Under the pieces are notes generated by a model. That model had not been told where the DNA came from. It ran no database searches and worked only from the letters and a program-made list of their open reading frames with translations. A stretch of 64,000 nt of DNA from an uncultured Nitrospira sp. (GTDB lineage: Bacteria > Nitrospirota > Nitrospiria > Nitrospirales > Nitrospiraceae): positions 62,001-126,000 of the forward strand of contig CABVSR010000010.1 of assembly GCA_902500995.1 (NCBI GenBank), written 5' to 3'. The position numbers and the translations under genes were made by a program. Below, in pieces: positions 59,300 through 64,000 of this stretch (the stretch's first letter is position 1; the number at the start of each line of letters is the position of its first letter).

Positions 59300-62148
59300 G
59301 TCAGGATGGCCGGAACGATTGCGGCTGCTGCGCCGGTATCCACGCCGCGACTCCGGCGTTGCTCTTCAACCGGCCTGGGCTGTCGGCCATCGCCTATCGC
59401 GCAGGGACCTACCAGACATTTCGGCAGAGCCTCCATGCGCGGTTGTCCGACGGACGCTGGCCTGTCTTGCGCGGGCTGAGGACTCGCGACGACGATGATT
59501 TCACCATCGCGCTGCTGGACGCCTGGGCCGTCACCGGCGATATCCTCACCTTCTATCAGGAGCGCATCGCCAACGAATCGTATGTGCGCACGGCCACTGA
59601 GCGGCTCTCCATTCTGGAGCAGGCGCGCCTGCTCGGCTATCAACTCGGTCCCGGCCTGGCTGCCTCCACCCACTTGGCCTTTACGCTGGAGGAGAGTCCC
59701 GGCCTGCCGGAACAAGCGGCCCAGCCGGTGACCTTGGCGATCGGGACCAAGGTGCAAAGCGTTCCGGGCCCGGATGAACAGCCGCAGACCTTCGAGACGA
59801 TCGAGGCGATCGAGGCGAGACCGGCATGGAACGCGCTGATGGCCCAGCAAACCGCGTCGCAATCGCTCAGCTGGAACATGGCGGAAGTCTGGTTGGCCGG
59901 AACGAATGTGAGTCTGGCGGTCGGAGAGGTGCTGCTGATCGTGGCCGAGAGCGGCGCCGGATTTGAGGCGTCGATCCGCCGCGTGACCGCGGTGATCTCA
60001 CATCCCGCCCGTCTCAGCACGCAGGTGCGTCTCGCGACCATTTCACCCACTGCGGGTGCGATTGAGGCGACTCAACCAGGAGTCTATGTCTTGCGGAGCC
60101 AAGCCTCGCCGTTCGGTCATAATGCGCCGGAGCAGCCGCAGTACAGCGGCGGGGTGTTTCAAGGGACGTTCGATGAGTGGGCCCTGGACCCAGACGAAAC
60201 CGTCACGCGCCTCACGCTCAGCAGCCGTAATGACAAGGTGCTGAAGGACAGTTTCGTGGTCATCGAGCAAGACGATCCGGATGACGGCGCGCGCCGGTGG
60301 ACCTTTGCCGCGATCACCGATGTCGTCCATCGCTCGGTCGCCCGGTACGGCATCGCCGGCAATGGCACGAGACTCAGCCTGAGCAGCGGGTGGGCGAAAG
60401 GCACCGACTCGAAGCTGGATCTGCTGCGCACAATGACGATTGCGGTTCAGAGCGAAGCCCTCCCGTTGGCCGAACAGCCGCTGGCGTATCCCGTGTATGG
60501 TGACGTCTTCTCCTGTGCGCAGGTGGTCGAGGGACTCGTTGCGGGACGCCCGCTTGCGGTGAGCGGAACACGCCAGCGCATTCGTGTGACCTCCATTCCT
60601 CGTGGATCAATGCGGAGAGCCCCGGCCGTGGATCTTCCCGGTGATGGGCCCGATCTGCCGGACCTGCCGGATGTGCCGGACATCAAGCTTCCGCCCATCC
60701 TCATGTTGGACTCGGGAGGATTTGTGTTTCTCAGCGTCGGGGATATGCTGACCCTGGCTGCGGCTCCCTTGGCAGTCTCAGGTTCGGTCTCGACCCCTCT
60801 CACTCCGTCCGAGTTCGGTGCCGCGCTGATGGAACCCTCTCCACCGACACTGCGTCTGCAGGTCATGGATCGTGACGGCCAAACCGGGTCGGTCACGCTC
60901 AGTGCCGGGAGTATCGAAATGGTCGCTCCGTCGGACGGGGATGAAACGGTCAATGAGATTGTCTTTATCAGCGACAATCCTCTCAGTGCCGTCACGCACG
61001 ATCGGGACCGCACCACGCTCCAATTGGCCGGTGCGTTAATCCACGTGTACGAGCGAAGTACTCTGCGCATCAACGCGAATGTCGCGGCCGCCACCCACGG
61101 CGAGAGCGTGAAGGAACCATTGGGAAGCGGTGACGCCTCGGTCGCGTACCAACAATTCACGCTGCGGCAACCGCCTGTGACCTATGTCGGAGCCGATACG
61201 CCGGACGGATCGGCTACGACACTGAAGGTTTACGTCAACGAAGTCTTGTGGGAGGAAGTCCCGTTCTTCTACGGGCATGGCCCGACCGAGCGCATTTACA
61301 TCACCAGGCGCGACGACGAGGGCCGGACCACCATCCGCTTCGGCGACGGGATCAGTGGGGCGCGGCTGCCGACCGGCCAGAACAATGTGCGCGCCGAGTA
61401 TCGCAAAGGCACCGGGCTGGGTGGACTCGTGCGTGCCGGGCAATTGAGCCTGCTGATGAGCCGGCCTCTCGGATTGAAGGGCGTGATGAATCCTGAAGCT
61501 GCGCAGGGGGCGGAAGATTCCGAATCGCGAGACGATGCCCGCATCAACGCACCCTTGACCGTGCTGACGCTGGGGCGCGCCGTCTCCCTTCAGGATTACG
61601 AAGACTTCGCCAGGACCTTTTCCGGTATCGCCAAGGCCCAGGCTGTCTGGGTGTGGGATGGCCGCAAGCGCAGCATCTTCCTCACCGTCGCCGGGCCGAA
61701 CGGCGAACTGTTGGCTGAAGATGGCTCCGTCATCACACAGTTGAAAGAGTCCTTGCGGATCTACGGTGACCCGTTTGTCGCGTTCACGGTGAAGCCATAC
61801 CGGCAGGCTTGGTTCCAAATCGAAGGCACGGTCACGATCGCGCCGGACCATGTGAGCGACGTGGTGATGATGGCGATCTCCGCCGATCTTCAATCACGGT
61901 ACGCGTTCGAAGCCCGAGCGTTCGGCCAACTGGTGGCGCTGAGCGAGGTGATCGCCGCGATCCAAGCCGTCCCGGGGGTGGTGGCAGTGGATCTGGACCG
62001 GTTCGCGCGCACGGACCAGGCGCTGCCGGCGATGCAACCGCGTCTGATCGCGGATCGTCCGGCAATGGGCGCGGATGGCCTGGTGCCGGCGGCTGAATTG
62101 TTGTTGCTCGATCCCGCGTCATTGATGCTACTGAAGGCGATCCAATGA
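59296..62148 (+). CDS. Second baseplate assembly protein (eCIS, Afp12-like)
   Basis: 950 residues. N-terminal CGCCAGIHAATPALLFNRPGLSAIAYRAGTYQTFRQSLHARL and DFTIALLDAWAVTGDILTFYQERIANESYVRTATERLSILEQARLLGYQLGPGLAASTHLAF are the paralogous baseplate-assembly opening; a GRTTIRFGDGISGARLPTGQNNVRAEYRKGTGLGGLVRAGQLS motif matches the GDG loop of the previous protein. It would form the outer wedge. A CGCC motif near the N-terminus is unusual. Confidence 0.93.
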   Translation: MSQDGRNDCGCCAGIHAATPALLFNRPGLSAIAYRAGTYQTFRQSLHARLSDGRWPVLRGLRTRDDDDFTIALLDAWAVTGDILTFYQERIANESYVRTATERLSILEQARLLGYQLGPGLAASTHLAFTLEESPGLPEQAAQPVTLAIGTKVQSVPGPDEQPQTFETIEAIEARPAWNALMAQQTASQSLSWNMAEVWLAGTNVSLAVGEVLLIVAESGAGFEASIRRVTAVISHPARLSTQVRLATISPTAGAIEATQPGVYVLRSQASPFGHNAPEQPQYSGGVFQGTFDEWALDPDETVTRLTLSSRNDKVLKDSFVVIEQDDPDDGARRWTFAAITDVVHRSVARYGIAGNGTRLSLSSGWAKGTDSKLDLLRTMTIAVQSEALPLAEQPLAYPVYGDVFSCAQVVEGLVAGRPLAVSGTRQRIRVTSIPRGSMRRAPAVDLPGDGPDLPDLPDVPDIKLPPILMLDSGGFVFLSVGDMLTLAAAPLAVSGSVSTPLTPSEFGAALMEPSPPTLRLQVMDRDGQTGSVTLSAGSIEMVAPSDGDETVNEIVFISDNPLSAVTHDRDRTTLQLAGALIHVYERSTLRINANVAAATHGESVKEPLGSGDASVAYQQFTLRQPPVTYVGADTPDGSATTLKVYVNEVLWEEVPFFYGHGPTERIYITRRDDEGRTTIRFGDGISGARLPTGQNNVRAEYRKGTGLGGLVRAGQLSLLMSRPLGLKGVMNPEAAQGAEDSESRDDARINAPLTVLTLGRAVSLQDYEDFARTFSGIAKAQAVWVWDGRKRSIFLTVAGPNGELLAEDGSVITQLKESLRIYGDPFVAFTVKPYRQAWFQIEGTVTIAPDHVSDVVMMAISADLQSRYAFEARAFGQLVALSEVIAAIQAVPGVVAVDLDRFARTDQALPAMQPRLIADRPAMGADGLVPAAELLLLDPASLMLLKAIQ

Positions 62149-64000
62149 ATCCTGAAGCCGACAAACTCTACCAGCTGCTTCCCGCGCTTTATCGCATTCG
62201 TGATGCGGAACAAGGCGGCGGGTTACGGGCCTTGTGCGAGGTGCTGGCGGAAGACATCGCCCTGCTGCGGGAAAATCTCGATCAACTCTACGACGATCAA
62301 TTCATCGAGACCTGCGCCGACTGGGTGGCGCCCTACATCGGCGACTTGATCGGCTATCGCACGCTGCATGGAGTGACCGAGCGGACGAGAAGCGCCCGCG
62401 CCGAAGTGGCCAACACCATCGCCTATCGACGGCGCAAGGGTACGGCGACCGTGCTCGAACAATTGGCGCGGGATGTGACCGGGTGGAACGCGCGCGTGGT
62501 GGAGTTTTTTCAATGGCTCCAGACCAGTCAGTATATGAACCACCTGCGCCCCAGCAATGCCGCCACCCCCGATCTGCGTGATTGGGAAGCCTTGGAGCGG
62601 CGAGGCACGGCCTTCAACCGGATCGCCCAGTCCGTCGATATGCGGCGGATCGAGACCCAGCAGGGGCGGTATAACATTCCCAACATCGGCCTGTTCCTCT
62701 GGCGATTGGATGTCTTTGCGGTGCGCCGCGCTCCCGCCTTCCCGGTCGATGATCAACGGTTCCTGTTCAGTCCGTTGGGAAATAATCAGCAACTATTCAC
62801 GCGGCCGCAGTCGGAGACGGACATCACTCACCTGGCCGAACCCTTGAACGTGCCGGAGCCGATCAGCCGCAGGGTGTTGCACAAGTATCTCGCCCAATAT
62901 TACGGCCCGCAGTTAAGCCTGTTTGTGGAGGCGGACAATCTGGATACCAGCGTGGGACAGGTGCATGTCTGCAACTTGTCGGATAACGGCGCGACCTGGG
63001 CGCATCTGCCGGTGAGCAGGCTGTCCATCGATCCGGTGCTGGGGCGGATCGCCGTGCCGCCGGGAACGCCTCCGGTCAACCTTCGCGTCAGCTACCACTA
63101 TGGCTTCAGTATGCCGACCGGCGGCGGATCCTACGAGCGCGGGAAGACCTTTGCGCTGGGCGGCGGGTTCGCCGCCGTGACCCAGGGACAGAGCCTGCAA
63201 TCCGAACTGACCGCGTCCCAGGCCGGCGGCATCGTGCAGATCGGCGACAGCGGGCGTTATGCGGAAGCGTTGAGCCTGAACCTCCCTGCGGCCGCCAAGG
63301 TGGAGGTACGGGCCGCCAACGAACATCGCCCCGCGCTGGTGCTCACCGGCGATTGGACGATCACGCTGGCGCCGGGGGCGGAACTCACCTTGAACGGACT
63401 CCTCATCACCGGAGGGCGGCTGCGTATTAACGCGGCGGGCGGCGCCGGGACCCGTCTCCTGCGGCTCCGCCATTGCACCTTGGTGCCGGGGCTGAGTCTG
63501 ACGAGAGAAGGCGAGCCGGTGTCGCCATCCGCGCCGTCGTTGGTGATCGAGCGCGAGGGCACAACGGTCGAGATCGATCATTGTCTCATGGCCGGAATCC
63601 GCGCCGTGGACAGTTCCGAGGTCTCGATCACCAATACGCTGGTCGATGCGACGGCGCCGACAGGAGTCGGTTTTGCGGCCCTCGACGGACAAGGCGCAGG
63701 CGGGGTCTTGAGTCTCGTGAATTGCACGGTGATGGGCAAGGTGCGCACGAAGCGACTGGAGCTCGCCTCGAATACGATCTTTGCGGCGGCCCTGGCGGCC
63801 GGCGACAGTTGGAATCACCCGGTCTGGTCGGATCAGAATCAGCAAGGCTGCTGCCGGTTTTCCTTTGTGCCGCTGAATTCGATCGTGCCGCGACGGTACC
63901 GCTGCCAGCCTGATCTGGCGGTGGAGGCGGCGCTGCTGGAGGCCGACCAACCCAAGGGCAGCCTCACCGGTCCGCAACGACAGGCCATCACGGCAGCCAC
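62145..64000 (+). CDS. Tail protein I-like (gpI) protein with beta-helix region, 3' truncated by window
   Basis: The frame is open at the window end, at least 618 residues. The N-terminal 200 residues (KLYQLLPALYRIRDAEQGGGLRALCEVLAEDIALL, then TCADWVAPYIGDLIGYRTL and TIAYRRRKGTATVLEQLARDVTGW) are the phage tail protein I (P2 gpI) type that closes the baseplate. From about 380 residues there are stacked beta strands (ALVLTGDWTITLAPGAELTLNGLLITGGRL, then LLRLRHCTLVPG and GVLSLVNCTVMGK) typical of a right-handed beta-helix, a possible receptor-binding or fibre domain. Start ATG overlaps the previous stop. Confidence 0.9.
   Translation, partial: MNPEADKLYQLLPALYRIRDAEQGGGLRALCEVLAEDIALLRENLDQLYDDQFIETCADWVAPYIGDLIGYRTLHGVTERTRSARAEVANTIAYRRRKGTATVLEQLARDVTGWNARVVEFFQWLQTSQYMNHLRPSNAATPDLRDWEALERRGTAFNRIAQSVDMRRIETQQGRYNIPNIGLFLWRLDVFAVRRAPAFPVDDQRFLFSPLGNNQQLFTRPQSETDITHLAEPLNVPEPISRRVLHKYLAQYYGPQLSLFVEADNLDTSVGQVHVCNLSDNGATWAHLPVSRLSIDPVLGRIAVPPGTPPVNLRVSYHYGFSMPTGGGSYERGKTFALGGGFAAVTQGQSLQSELTASQAGGIVQIGDSGRYAEALSLNLPAAAKVEVRAANEHRPALVLTGDWTITLAPGAELTLNGLLITGGRLRINAAGGAGTRLLRLRHCTLVPGLSLTREGEPVSPSAPSLVIEREGTTVEIDHCLMAGIRAVDSSEVSITNTLVDATAPTGVGFAALDGQGAGGVLSLVNCTVMGKVRTKRLELASNTIFAAALAAGDSWNHPVWSDQNQQGCCRFSFVPLNSIVPRRYRCQPDLAVEAALLEADQPKGSLTGPQRQAITAA

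Noticed and set aside
1-64000. CRISPR array, rRNA and tRNA genes, and insertion-sequence transposases
   Set aside because: None was seen on reading; repeats found are short intergenic inverted repeats without spacers or transposase coding.

Overview
The window is GC-rich and densely coded, and reads like a chromosome of a Gram-negative, probably Nitrospira-type (Nitrospirota), bacterium. That placement is an inference from the gene mix, the outer-membrane receptors and a family of intergenic inverted-repeat elements; no rRNA or tRNA gene is present to confirm it.

Region 1 (1-28.2 kb) is an iron-acquisition district. It opens with the end of a non-ribosomal peptide synthetase (condensation, adenylation, carrier and thioesterase domains, truncated by the window start). 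Convergent to it is a minus-strand run exbB-exbD-tonB, a small secreted protein, a membrane fusion protein and an RND pump, plausibly siderophore uptake energy plus export. Two cell-surface signalling loci follow. Locus 1 is fecI-fecR-TonB-dependent receptor (19.1-14.7 kb). Locus 2 is araC-tonB-fecI-fecR-receptor (28.1-22.3 kb). A Fur-family regulator, a PepSY membrane protein and small zinc-ribbon proteins lie between them. Interspersed are a nucleotide pyrophosphatase/phosphodiesterase, a cupin, an AbrB/Doc toxin-antitoxin pair, a peroxiredoxin and a decayed S9-peptidase fragment. The araC gene is preceded by a consensus-like promoter whose -10 is covered by a 14/19 Fur box. A canonical intrinsic terminator sits only about 10 nt before the araC start: either a Fur-controlled small RNA or an attenuator.

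Region 2 (28.5-40.1 kb) holds a ProA homologue that lacks the catalytic cysteine, followed by a methyltransferase and a sugar nucleotidyltransferase. After it comes a minus-strand set: acyltransferase, DUF4412-like protein, a secreted helical protein, a large alpha/beta-hydrolase-CHAT protease fusion, a secreted protein and a lipoprotein.

Region 3 (40.9-64.0 kb, continuing past the window) is an extracellular contractile injection system (eCIS; Afp/PVC/MAC relatives). A sigma-54 activator with a degenerate receiver and an altered GAFTGA loop comes first. A near-consensus -24/-12 promoter follows, and then, in order: a small winged-helix-like protein, sheath, tube, a baseplate-type zinc protein, a proline-rich protein, a Pvc16-type terminator protein, the AAA+ ATPase, a small conserved protein, an inserted hicBA module (hicA carrying a nonsense codon), two DUF4157 proteins, a CIS tube/adaptor protein, a LysM protein, a gp27-like hub, a gp5/gpV spike, a PAAR-like tip, gp25, two J-like baseplate proteins and a tail-protein-I/beta-helix protein cut by the window end. 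Most genes overlap by 4 nt, indicating one translationally coupled operon. Two of the three inverted-repeat elements in the window lie inside this operon.
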